This document shows positions 6,744 to 12,776 of a stretch of DNA of 19,370 nt, piece by piece; position 1 is the stretch's first letter, and each line of letters begins with the position of its first letter. Source of the stretch: CAYSIX01 sp964431205 (GTDB lineage: Bacteria; Planctomycetota; Phycisphaerae; Phycisphaerales; Phycisphaeraceae); assembly GCA_964431205.1 (NCBI GenBank), contig CAYSIX010000056.1, positions 1-19,370 of the forward strand, in the 5' to 3' direction. Under the pieces are notes generated by a model. It searched no databases. It worked only from the letters and a program-made list of their open reading frames with translations, and was not told the origin of the DNA. The position numbers and the translations under genes were made by a program.

Positions 6744-6968
6744 ATGGCACGACGGAAGCAGAGCAAGCCGACGATGACGGACCTGCTGCGCGACGCGATT
6801 GTCGAAGCCGATTCGCTGCTCGGGGTAGCGCGAAGCACGGGCCTGAACCGGGCCGCCCTGCGCCGCTTCCGCGACGGCAAGCAATCGCTTCGGCTCGACC
6901 TGGCCGACCGGCTCGCCGAGCACTTCGGCATTGAGTGCCGGCGACGGTCACGGCGGCGGAAAGGATGA
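6744..6968 (+). CDS. Small Cro/CI-like helix-turn-helix repressor
   Basis: A 74-residue basic protein. The core runs MTDLLRDAIVEADSLLGVAR, then STGLNRAALRRFRDGKQSLRL, then DLADRLAEHFGIE. This is the five-helix lambda-repressor-like (XRE) fold: helix 2 is SLLGVARSTG, the recognition helix is NRAALRRFRDGKQSL, and the ending L-x-x-L-A-x-x-F-G-I-E is the common finish of this family. The tail CRRRSRRRKG is very basic. No oligomerisation or cleavage domain is present, so it is a minimal DNA-binding unit. The ATG at 6744 is chosen because a strong promoter places the transcript start there; a second ATG at 6774 is possible. It sits four bases before the integrase gene and beside the repeat array, which suggests it represses integrase, replication or its own promoter. 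Confidence 0.8.
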   Translation: MARRKQSKPTMTDLLRDAIVEADSLLGVARSTGLNRAALRRFRDGKQSLRLDLADRLAEHFGIECRRRSRRRKG

Positions 6969-6972
6969 CACC

Positions 6973-8859
6973 ATGGGCCACGTTTACCGCCCCACCTACA
7001 GCAAACCCCTGCCGCCCGAGGCCGAGGTTTTTACGCGCAAGGGCGAGCGCTTCGCCCGCTGGCGTGACGGCAAGGGGCGCAAGCGTATCGCCAAGGTAAC
7101 GACCGGCAGGGCCGGCAAGCCGGTGGTGATGCTTGAGGCCGGCACGTACACCGCCGAGTACCGCGACGGTGCGGGACTGATTGCGAGGGTTCCGACCGGC
7201 TGCCGCTCTCTGGACGCTGCGCGGACCGTGCTCGGCGAATTGGAGCGGCGGGCCGACAAGGTGCGCAGCGGCATCACCACGGCCGCCGAGGATTCGGTGA
7301 TGGACCATCAGGCGACGCCGCTGGCCGAGCACGTCGCGGCGTACCTCGACCACCTGCGGACCAAACGGGGCAAGGGCGGCAAACCGAAGGTGTCGGCCCG
7401 GCACGTCGCCAACGTCGAGCATCAGTTGAACCGCATCGTCGCGGGCTGCGGGTTCGAGCGGCTGCGCGACGTGAACCGCTCAGCGGTCGAACGCTGGCTG
7501 AAGCGGGAGCTTGAAGCGACGAAGCCGCTGGCCGCCCGGACCCTCAACGCGCACGTCGCGGCGCTGGCGGCGTTCTGCAACTGGTGCGTGGAGTCGAAGC
7601 GGCTGGTGGCGAGCCCGTTGGCGCGACCGCCAAAACTGGATGAGAAGGCCGACCGACGCCGGCAACGCCGGGCGCTGACCGAGGATGAGCTTCGCCGGCT
7701 GCTGCACGTTGCCCGGCTGCGGCCGGTGGCCGAGTACGGCCGACAAACCGTCCGACTGCCCGAAGGCGAGCGAAGCGGACGGCGGACGTGGAGCAAGGCC
7801 CCGCTGACCTTCGACGCCATCGACGCGGCGGCCGAGCGTGGGCGCCAGGCGCTGGCCAAGCGGCCCGACTACCTGGCCCAGCTGGAGCGCGCCGGCCGGG
7901 AGCGATCGCTCATCTACAAGGCGCTGGTGCTGACCGGGCTTCGCCGTGGCGAGCTGGCGTCGCTGACGGTCGGCCAGCTTGAGCTTGAGCCGGGGCCGGG
8001 TCAGACGTGCTACGCGACCTTGCGGGCCGCCGACGAGAAGGCCGGTCGCGGGGCGGACGTGCCGCTGAGAGGCGACCTGGCGGCCGACCTGGGGCGATGG
8101 CTGTCCGAAGGACTGGAAGCCCGCAGAGAGGCCGCACGGGCGACGGGCGGGCCGCTGCCGGCGAAGCTGCCGCCCGAGACGAGACTGTTCGACGTGCCCA
8201 GCGGTCTGCTTCGGGTGTTGAACAACGACGCCAAGGTCGCGGGCATCCCCAAGCGTGACGAGCGCGGCCGGTCGGTCTGCCTGCACGGGCTGCGTCACAC
8301 GTTCGGCACGATGCTGAGCAAGGGCGGCGTGTCGCCGCGCACGGCTCAGGCCGCGATGAGGCACAGCACTATCGACCTCACGATGAACACCTACACGGAC
8401 CCGCGCCTGCTCGACGTGCCCGGCGCGATGAACGTGCTGCCGGCGTTCCCGCTGGACGACGATTCGAGCGCCGAGGCGGCCCGAGCGACCGGAACCGAGG
8501 GGCGCTGCACGCCGGCCGAGGCGTCGGGTCTGGAAAACAAGGGTTTTTCGGACGGCCGCTTGTGGTCGGATTCGGGGCAGGGTGCCGAAGCCGAAGCGCG
8601 CAAGTCTCGGCAAACGCCGGACGAACCCGCCGTTGACGGGCCGAGTCCGCTTGTGGCTGTGCTTGTGGGCGCGACCGGCAAATCGTGCATATCCGAGGCG
8701 TCGGCTGACAAAACGGCGGGGCGCGACGCTCGGAGCGAATCGGTTGTAAGTGGTGCAAATGCCAGCGTTAGGCAATCGCTGGCGACGGGTGACGGAATGG
8801 AGCCGAAGGGGATCGAACCCTCAACCTCTGCATTGCGAACGCAGCGCTCTCCCAATTGA
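6973..8859 (+). CDS. Tyrosine recombinase (integrase) with a tail running into the tRNA-Ala target
   Basis: A 628-residue phage-type integrase. Residues about 115-210 are the SAM-like core-binding domain. The catalytic domain shows Arg324 in TGLRRGEL, Lys356 in ADEKAGRG, His438 and Arg441 in LHGLRHTFGTML, His464 in AAMRHSTIDLT and the nucleophile Tyr474 in MNTYTD. The insert at about 253-310 between the first catalytic segments is longer than usual. After Tyr474 comes a 150-residue low-complexity tail, longer than in most integrases. Its last 20 residues (MEPKGIEPSTSALRTQRSPN) are simply the antisense reading of tRNA-Ala. The start is ATG 6973, eight bases after AAAGG and four after the repressor stop. 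It would recombine the element into and out of the tRNA-Ala(CGC) gene. Excision would exchange the last codons, which lie past the catalytic domain. Confidence 0.93.
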   Translation: MGHVYRPTYSKPLPPEAEVFTRKGERFARWRDGKGRKRIAKVTTGRAGKPVVMLEAGTYTAEYRDGAGLIARVPTGCRSLDAARTVLGELERRADKVRSGITTAAEDSVMDHQATPLAEHVAAYLDHLRTKRGKGGKPKVSARHVANVEHQLNRIVAGCGFERLRDVNRSAVERWLKRELEATKPLAARTLNAHVAALAAFCNWCVESKRLVASPLARPPKLDEKADRRRQRRALTEDELRRLLHVARLRPVAEYGRQTVRLPEGERSGRRTWSKAPLTFDAIDAAAERGRQALAKRPDYLAQLERAGRERSLIYKALVLTGLRRGELASLTVGQLELEPGPGQTCYATLRAADEKAGRGADVPLRGDLAADLGRWLSEGLEARREAARATGGPLPAKLPPETRLFDVPSGLLRVLNNDAKVAGIPKRDERGRSVCLHGLRHTFGTMLSKGGVSPRTAQAAMRHSTIDLTMNTYTDPRLLDVPGAMNVLPAFPLDDDSSAEAARATGTEGRCTPAEASGLENKGFSDGRLWSDSGQGAEAEARKSRQTPDEPAVDGPSPLVAVLVGATGKSCISEASADKTAGRDARSESVVSGANASVRQSLATGDGMEPKGIEPSTSALRTQRSPN

Positions 8860-8870
8860 GCTACGGCCCC
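8798..8870 (-). tRNA. tRNA-Ala, anticodon CGC
   Basis: A full 73-base cloverleaf on the minus strand. The acceptor stem GGGGCCG pairs with CGGCTCC and includes G3:U70, the alanine identity pair; the discriminator base is A. The D-arm is TAGCTCAATTGGGAGAGC, the anticodon stem-loop CTGCG-TTCGCAA-TGCAG with anticodon CGC, and the T-arm holds GGTTCGATCCC-type pairing. CCA is not encoded. The 3' half is the presumed attachment site of the integrase, whose stop codon lies in the D-arm on the other strand. The gene appears intact after integration. Confidence 0.97.
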
Positions 8871-9225
8871 GCGGGTGAGATATTCTGTCGGCATCGGAGC
8901 GGGGGGTCAAGTGAGCCGGCGGATCGTGCCGATGGTATCGGACCTGACGGGGAGGCGAGCGGGGCGTCCGTGGGGCGGTCGTGTGACGGGTGCGAAAAAA
9001 ACTTCGCCGCGGCTCGTCCGGGCGGTTGCTCGGCGGTGCGGCACAGCGTATCCTTCCCGGTTCGCTATTGCAGGCAACCTCAGACCCGGTAGGGGCGGCG
9101 CGTGTCGCCCCGGTCCCAATTGGCATATGCGGCGAGTGCCGCGATTGAGGTGGATTGTGGACGGTCTTTACCGTTTGGCCCCGACCTGACGACCCTGAAC
9201 CCCGAACCGAAGAGGAGGTGTCCCA
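8871..9225. other. Divergent gap between tRNA-Ala and speD
   Basis: There is no credible gene. It holds the tRNA promoter at 8882-8910 (minus strand), an A7 run at 8995-9001, a small ACGGT-CTTT-ACCGT hairpin near 9160, and the ribosome site AGGAGGTG (9213-9220) of speD. I could not pick out a convincing speD promoter or a known riboswitch. Confidence 0.5.
8882..8910 (-). promoter_or_regulatory. Promoter of tRNA-Ala
   Basis: Read on the minus strand: TTGACC (8910-8905), a 17-base spacer and CAGAAT (8887-8882). The -10 box ends 11 bases before the mature tRNA 5' end at 8870, as expected for a tRNA gene. Confidence 0.65.
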
Positions 9226-9660
9226 TTGTCCCACCCCGTAACCCCCGTCGGCACCCACTGCATCCTCGAACTGGAAGAGTGCTCGCCGTTCCTGCTGAAT
9301 GATGAGGCATTCATCCGAGACGCTCTGGCCGAGGCGTCGCGTCAGGGGATGTCCACCCTGTTGAATCTGACCAGCTACAAGTTTCACCCCCAGGGGGTGA
9401 CGGCTTTGGCGTTGCTGGCCGAGTCGCACATCAGCATCCACACGTGGCCGGAGAGCCGGTACGCGGCGGTGGACGTGTTCACGTGCGGGCCGCACTCCAG
9501 GCCGCAGCAGGCGTGCCGGTTCCTGGTCGAGCGGATGCAGTCCGAGCGCCACACGCTGCGGGTGCTGCCGCGAGGCAGCGCGGCGGGGACGCCGCACAGC
9601 CCCAAGCCCAAGCTCACGCCCTACGCCGAGGAGGTCCTGCCATGCCCGGTTCCAGCCTAG
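9226..9660 (+). CDS. speD: S-adenosylmethionine decarboxylase proenzyme
   Basis: A 144-residue prokaryotic AdoMet decarboxylase. It supplies decarboxylated AdoMet, the aminopropyl donor for polyamine synthesis. The proenzyme cleaves itself between Glu66 and Ser67 in LLAESHISIHTWPE, turning Ser67 into the pyruvoyl cofactor. His72 and Cys87 (DVFTCG) are the other processing and catalytic residues. The 67/72/87 spacing equals the 63/68/83 set of the Thermotoga enzyme. GVTALALLAESH and SIHTWPE are family signatures. The start is a TTG codon, supported by AGGAGGTG five bases upstream and by HCILEL beginning at the usual distance. The tail after about residue 115 is longer than in many homologues and overlaps speE by 19 bases, so the two genes are coupled. 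Confidence 0.94.
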   Translation: MSHPVTPVGTHCILELEECSPFLLNDEAFIRDALAEASRQGMSTLLNLTSYKFHPQGVTALALLAESHISIHTWPESRYAAVDVFTCGPHSRPQQACRFLVERMQSERHTLRVLPRGSAAGTPHSPKPKLTPYAEEVLPCPVPA

Positions 9661-10607
9661 GGGCCGACCTGTGGGTCAGCGAGTACGTCACGCCGTGCGA
9701 CATCTACCAGCACGGGGTGGTCCGTGTGCTGGCGCACAAGACGACGGCGTATCAGGAGATGTACATCGTCGAGTCGGGCGCGTTCGGCAAGGCGCTGGTG
9801 CTCGACGGCAAGTGGCAGTCGTGCACGGGCGACGAGTTTCTGTACCACGAGCCGCTGGTGCACGTGGCGATGGCGCAGCACGGCAAGCCGCGGCGGGTGC
9901 TGGTGCTCGGCGGCGGCGAGGGCGCGACCGTGCGCGAGGTGCTCAAGTGGCAATGCGTCGAGAAGGTGGCGATGGTGGACATCGACGGCGAGGTGGTCGA
10001 GGCCTGCCGCGAGCACCTGCCGGAGATGCACGCCGGCGCGTTCGAGGACCCGCGGACGGAGCTGATCATCGGCGACGCGCTGGACTGCCTGGATCAGTCG
10101 GAGCGGGAGTGGGACATCATCATCTCCGACCTGTCGGATCCGATCGAGGACGGCCCGTCGTACAAGCTGTTCACGAAGGAATACTTCGAGCGGTGCCGGC
10201 GGGCGATGAAGTCGGAGGGGTACCTGGTCGTTCAGGCGGGGCAGACGGCGCCACCGCTGATGAAGCTGCACGTGAGGCTGATCAAGACTTTGCAGAGCGT
10301 GTATCCGAACGTGGTGTCGTTCAGCTCGCACGTCTCGAGCTACGCCTCACCCTGGGGTTTCGGGCTGGCCAGTGCCGAGGCGATCGAGACGCGGCCGGAG
10401 CCGGCGTCGATCGACGCGCTGCTCGAGGCGCAGACCACCGGTGCGTTTCGCATGTTCGACGGTCGGACGATGCTGGGGCTGATGCAGACGGTCAAGCACA
10501 TTCGGGATGCGATCGAGCGGGAGACGGTGGTGTACACGCAGGCGAAGCCGCCACAGTTTTTCGGCAAGGGTGCGTTGGGGGCGGCTCAGGCTCAGGCGTC
10601 CGGTTGA
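9642..10607 (+). CDS. speE: Aminopropyltransferase of the thermospermine/Thermus SpeE type
   Basis: A 321-residue enzyme that transfers the aminopropyl group from decarboxylated AdoMet to a polyamine. The start ATG 9642 has GAGGAGGT six bases upstream and lies inside the end of speD. Motifs: GKALVLDGKWQS (49-60), DEFLYHEPLVH (64-74), the nucleotide loop GGGEGATVREVLK (90-102), VDIDGEVVE (112-120), the catalytic region DLSDPIEDGPSYKLFTKE (163-180, Asp163), VVQAG (196-200) and SSYASPWGFGLAS (232-244). Ordinary spermidine synthases have GGGDGG. The GGGEG form and the DPxExGPxYKLxTK pattern are shared with plant ACL5 thermospermine synthases, and GGGEGAT with the Thermus enzyme that acts on agmatine. 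The acceptor could therefore be agmatine, spermidine or norspermidine as well as putrescine. The speD-speE pairing makes the reaction class certain; the substrate is open. Confidence 0.9.
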   Translation: MPGSSLGADLWVSEYVTPCDIYQHGVVRVLAHKTTAYQEMYIVESGAFGKALVLDGKWQSCTGDEFLYHEPLVHVAMAQHGKPRRVLVLGGGEGATVREVLKWQCVEKVAMVDIDGEVVEACREHLPEMHAGAFEDPRTELIIGDALDCLDQSEREWDIIISDLSDPIEDGPSYKLFTKEYFERCRRAMKSEGYLVVQAGQTAPPLMKLHVRLIKTLQSVYPNVVSFSSHVSSYASPWGFGLASAEAIETRPEPASIDALLEAQTTGAFRMFDGRTMLGLMQTVKHIRDAIERETVVYTQAKPPQFFGKGALGAAQAQASG

Positions 10608-10741
10608 GTCAGGCCGTCCGTCAGCCGTCGGTCGGGCCCGCTACACGTGAGTCTGAAGCAGACGTGGGGTTCAAGTCCGAGCGTTGAGGCCCTCGCCGGG
10701 ACGCGCTTTGATGGGGGGACACCGGACGCGGCGGGGGCCGG

Positions 10742-10771
10742 TTGACAGATCGCGTGGGAAGTGGTTATTTT
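10742..10771 (+). promoter_or_regulatory. Consensus-like promoter with no obvious gene behind it
   Basis: TTGACA (10742-10747, perfect), an 18-base spacer and TATTTT (10766-10771, 4 of 6). The nearest plausible coding start on this strand is at 11408, more than 600 bases on, so the product may be a non-coding RNA. Confidence 0.5.
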
Positions 10772-10779
10772 TTGCGTGT

Positions 10780-11080
10780 CCGCAGCGCGGCGGTGGGTCA
10801 TGCGCACCGCCGGAGCTCGGCGATGACAGGGACGTCCCGCGGCGACGGTTCGGTCAGGGAGTGTTGCCGAACAGGATGTGTGCGGTTGCGGCGGGGCGGA
10901 GGAGAAAGCTGGGGGGGTCGGGGAGGAGGACCACGCGACGAGCACGTTCCGTGCGGCCGGCTATACCAGCCGGGTCGTGGTGGTTCTAGCGGTTTCGGGT
11001 AGTCGCTTACCTGCCGGTCTTGTGACGCCGGTCGCCCGGCACGCGCCCGGCTCGACCAAACTTTCCTGATTTTTTGGATC
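10780..11080 (+). ncRNA. Candidate structured RNA, family not recognised
   Basis: Downstream of the promoter at 10742 several helices stand out: GGCGGTG (10789-10795) with CACCGCC (10805-10811), and GTTCGG (10848-10853) with CCGAAC (10867-10872). There is also a three-way junction in which CCACG (10931-10935) pairs with CGTGG (10976-10980), or CGAC with GTCG, enclosing GCACG-TTC-CGTGC (10942-10954) and CCGGCT-ATACC-AGCCGG (10957-10973). A T6 run lies near 11070. I looked for RNase P, SRP, tmRNA, 6S and common riboswitch cores and recognised none. High GC makes chance stems likely, so this is a weak call and the ends are guesses. Confidence 0.25.
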
Positions 11081-11407
11081 CCACGGTCCCGTCGCGGACG
11101 GGCCATGAGACACCGCGCTCGGGACGCGGCCGGGTTCGCCCGATCTGCCTATCTCGCCCAGTCGGCAAAGGTGGGAACAACGGCACGGGCCTGCTGGTTG
11201 ATGCAAGCGGAATCGGCCGGGCCACCGGGTGCGGGTCGAAACGATCCCGTGGTGTTGGACGGCCAGCAAAGCGAGTTGTGCGTTGGATTTGCGTGGCCGA
11301 GCGCGCCACTCGGTGGCAGACTGTTGAAGGCCGGGCCTATGATGAACTATCGACCCACGGCTCAATGGATTCGCCGGGTCGTTACGGCGGGCAAGCGGAG
11401 CGAGGCG

Positions 11408-12535
11408 ATGAGCAGACGTGCGAGTGTGTTGGTGCTGGCGGCGTGGTTGTTGGCGGTCGCCAGCGCCGAGGCCATCGTGATCCGTCACGACGCGGATACG
11501 GCGGATTATCAGGCGCTCGCGGCGGACCCGGCGTTTGATTCGGTCGGGTTCATCACGATCAACGCGAACACGGAGACGCCCAAGCTCCAGGCGTCTGCCG
11601 TGCTGGTGCATCCGCAGTACGTGCTGACCGCCGCTCACTTCGGGCTGGGCAACGCCAGCGGTCGGCAGTTCACCGTGGCCGGGGAGACCCGCTCGATCGT
11701 GCAGAAGATCTCTCATCCGGATTTCGACGGCGACACCGCCGGCGGGTGGGACCTGGCGCTGTTGAGGCTCGATGAGCCGATCACGTCCGTCGCCCCCGCG
11801 GCGCTGTATGAAGCGCCCGTCGCCGAGGGGATGCTCGGCACGTACGTCGGTTACGGCGAGACGGGCGATGGTAACTTCGGCGCCCAGCCGGACAGCCGGG
11901 GCGTCAAGCTCGCCGGCACGAACGTGATCGACCAGATCGGCGGCGAGGTCGTGTTCACCACGCAGGTACGCAACTACTCGCCGCGGACCATCGTCTCCGA
12001 CTTCGACCGTCCGAACAGCGACAACTTCAACCCGCTCGGGTCGGCGGAGCCGACGCCCCTGGAGATGCTGGTCGCCCTCGGCGACTCGGGCGGCGCCCTG
12101 TTCGTCGAGGACGAGGGTCAATACTTTCTGGCCGGCACGCATTCGTTCGTCGACCCGTTTCCCTCCCTCTTCGCCGGCGAGGAGATCCGCTTCGATTACG
12201 GCGACGTGAACGGCACGACCGGCATCTACGAATCGCTCGACTGGATCCGCTCGGTCCTGCCCGTTGCCGGTGACTTCGACGGCGACGGTGACGTCGACGC
12301 CTTCGACCTGGGCGTGTGGCAGAGCGGGTTCGGCACGACCCAGGGCGCGACCGCGGCCCACGGCGACGCGGACTTCGACGGCGACGTCGACGCCTTCGAC
12401 CTGGCCGTCTGGCAGACCCATTTCGGGACCGGCACCGCCGCCGCCGCGCCGAACCCCGAGCCCGCGACGCTGGCGCTGTTCGCCCTCGCCGGCGTCGCTG
12501 CGCTGCGCCGTATCCACCGGCCGCGACGCTCGTGA
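11408..12535 (+). CDS. Trypsin-like serine protease with dockerin-like repeats and PEP-CTERM tail
   Basis: A 375-residue secreted endopeptidase. Residues 1-22 are a signal peptide (MSRRASVLVLAAWLLAVASAEA). The chymotrypsin-fold domain (about 23-285) carries the full triad: His77 in LTAAHFG, Asp115 in GGWDLALLRLDEP and Ser227 in LGDSGGALF. Two dockerin-like calcium loops follow (DFDGDGDVDAFDLGVWQ near 289 and DADFDGDVDAFDLAVWQ near 320), then NPEPATLALFALAGVAALRR, the PEP-CTERM signal (350-368). The start at ATG 11408 is chosen because it opens the signal peptide; upstream in-frame ATGs would bury it. It is probably exported and held at the surface. The target is unknown. The downstream neighbours bear the same repeat tag, so they may share a location or binding partner. 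Confidence 0.9.
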   Translation: MSRRASVLVLAAWLLAVASAEAIVIRHDADTADYQALAADPAFDSVGFITINANTETPKLQASAVLVHPQYVLTAAHFGLGNASGRQFTVAGETRSIVQKISHPDFDGDTAGGWDLALLRLDEPITSVAPAALYEAPVAEGMLGTYVGYGETGDGNFGAQPDSRGVKLAGTNVIDQIGGEVVFTTQVRNYSPRTIVSDFDRPNSDNFNPLGSAEPTPLEMLVALGDSGGALFVEDEGQYFLAGTHSFVDPFPSLFAGEEIRFDYGDVNGTTGIYESLDWIRSVLPVAGDFDGDGDVDAFDLGVWQSGFGTTQGATAAHGDADFDGDVDAFDLAVWQTHFGTGTAAAAPNPEPATLALFALAGVAALRRIHRPRRS

Positions 12536-12776
12536 GCTCCTGCTGAACCCACGACAACGCACGACGAGACGGACACGCCCTGCCGCACCGGCGGGACGAT
12601 GTGATCGCCCATGTTCGGTTCGCGCGCCTCGCCGATTTCGAGTCCCGCTGCGCTTCGACCGCGCTTCGATCACACTTCGGATAAGATGATCGGTGTGCGC
12701 GAAACCGCTTGATCGCGTCGGGCCTGTCGATGCCCGGCGCGCGTGCAACCGCGGGTTGACCGAAGGGAGGGGTGTG

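Larger units (their letters stand above)
1240..8870 (+). mobile_element. Compact integrative element in tRNA-Ala(CGC), satellite- or plasmid-like
   Basis: The right end is fixed by the tRNA gene, whose 3' end faces the element, with the integrase immediately inside. The left end is approximate, since no clear second attachment copy was found. In order the element holds a gene of unknown function, AlpA-like, winged-helix, SSB-like, AEP primase, DnaB-like helicase, winged-helix, a repeat array, a repressor and the integrase. It lacks capsid, portal, terminase, lysis, relaxase and type IV secretion genes. A primase-helicase-SSB set plus an AlpA-like protein and tRNA integration are hallmarks of P4- and PICI-type satellites and of integrative plasmids. 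Which of these it is cannot be settled from sequence alone. Confidence 0.75.
10608..11407. other. 800-base gene-free stretch with strong promoter and RNA folds
   Basis: No open frame here has a convincing start, ribosome site or family pattern. Visible are a hairpin GTCTG-AAG-CAGAC (10651-10663) after speE, a promoter at 10742, several strong stems between 10789 and 10981, a T6 run near 11070, a hairpin from GGTCCCGTC to GACGGGCC around 11085-11104, and a TATGAT box (11338-11343) that could serve the protease gene. It may hold an unannotated RNA gene or a long leader. Confidence 0.5.

Noticed and set aside
6565..6777. 70-codon open frame across the repeat array
   Set aside because: It is built from the iterons, has no ribosome site and overlaps the promoter and start of the repressor.
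7480..8775. 431-codon minus-strand frame over the integrase
   Set aside because: Antisense to the catalytic domain of the integrase, with no recognisable motif.
9444..9641. Longer N-terminus for SpeE starting inside speD
   Set aside because: The extension is out-of-frame speD; the ATG at 9642 has an ideal ribosome site and fits the family start.
10641..10685. tRNA-like GGTTCAAGTCC after a small hairpin
   Set aside because: The T-stem has at least two mismatches and no acceptor or D-arm can be drawn; probably chance.
10684..11069. Short plus-strand open frames after speE
   Set aside because: Low-complexity Arg/Gly-rich translations overlapping each other, without ribosome sites or family patterns.
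10936..11080. Minus-strand CAGGAAAGT near 11060 as an RNase P core
   Set aside because: The flanking conserved bases of RNase P RNA do not match and no second conserved region follows.
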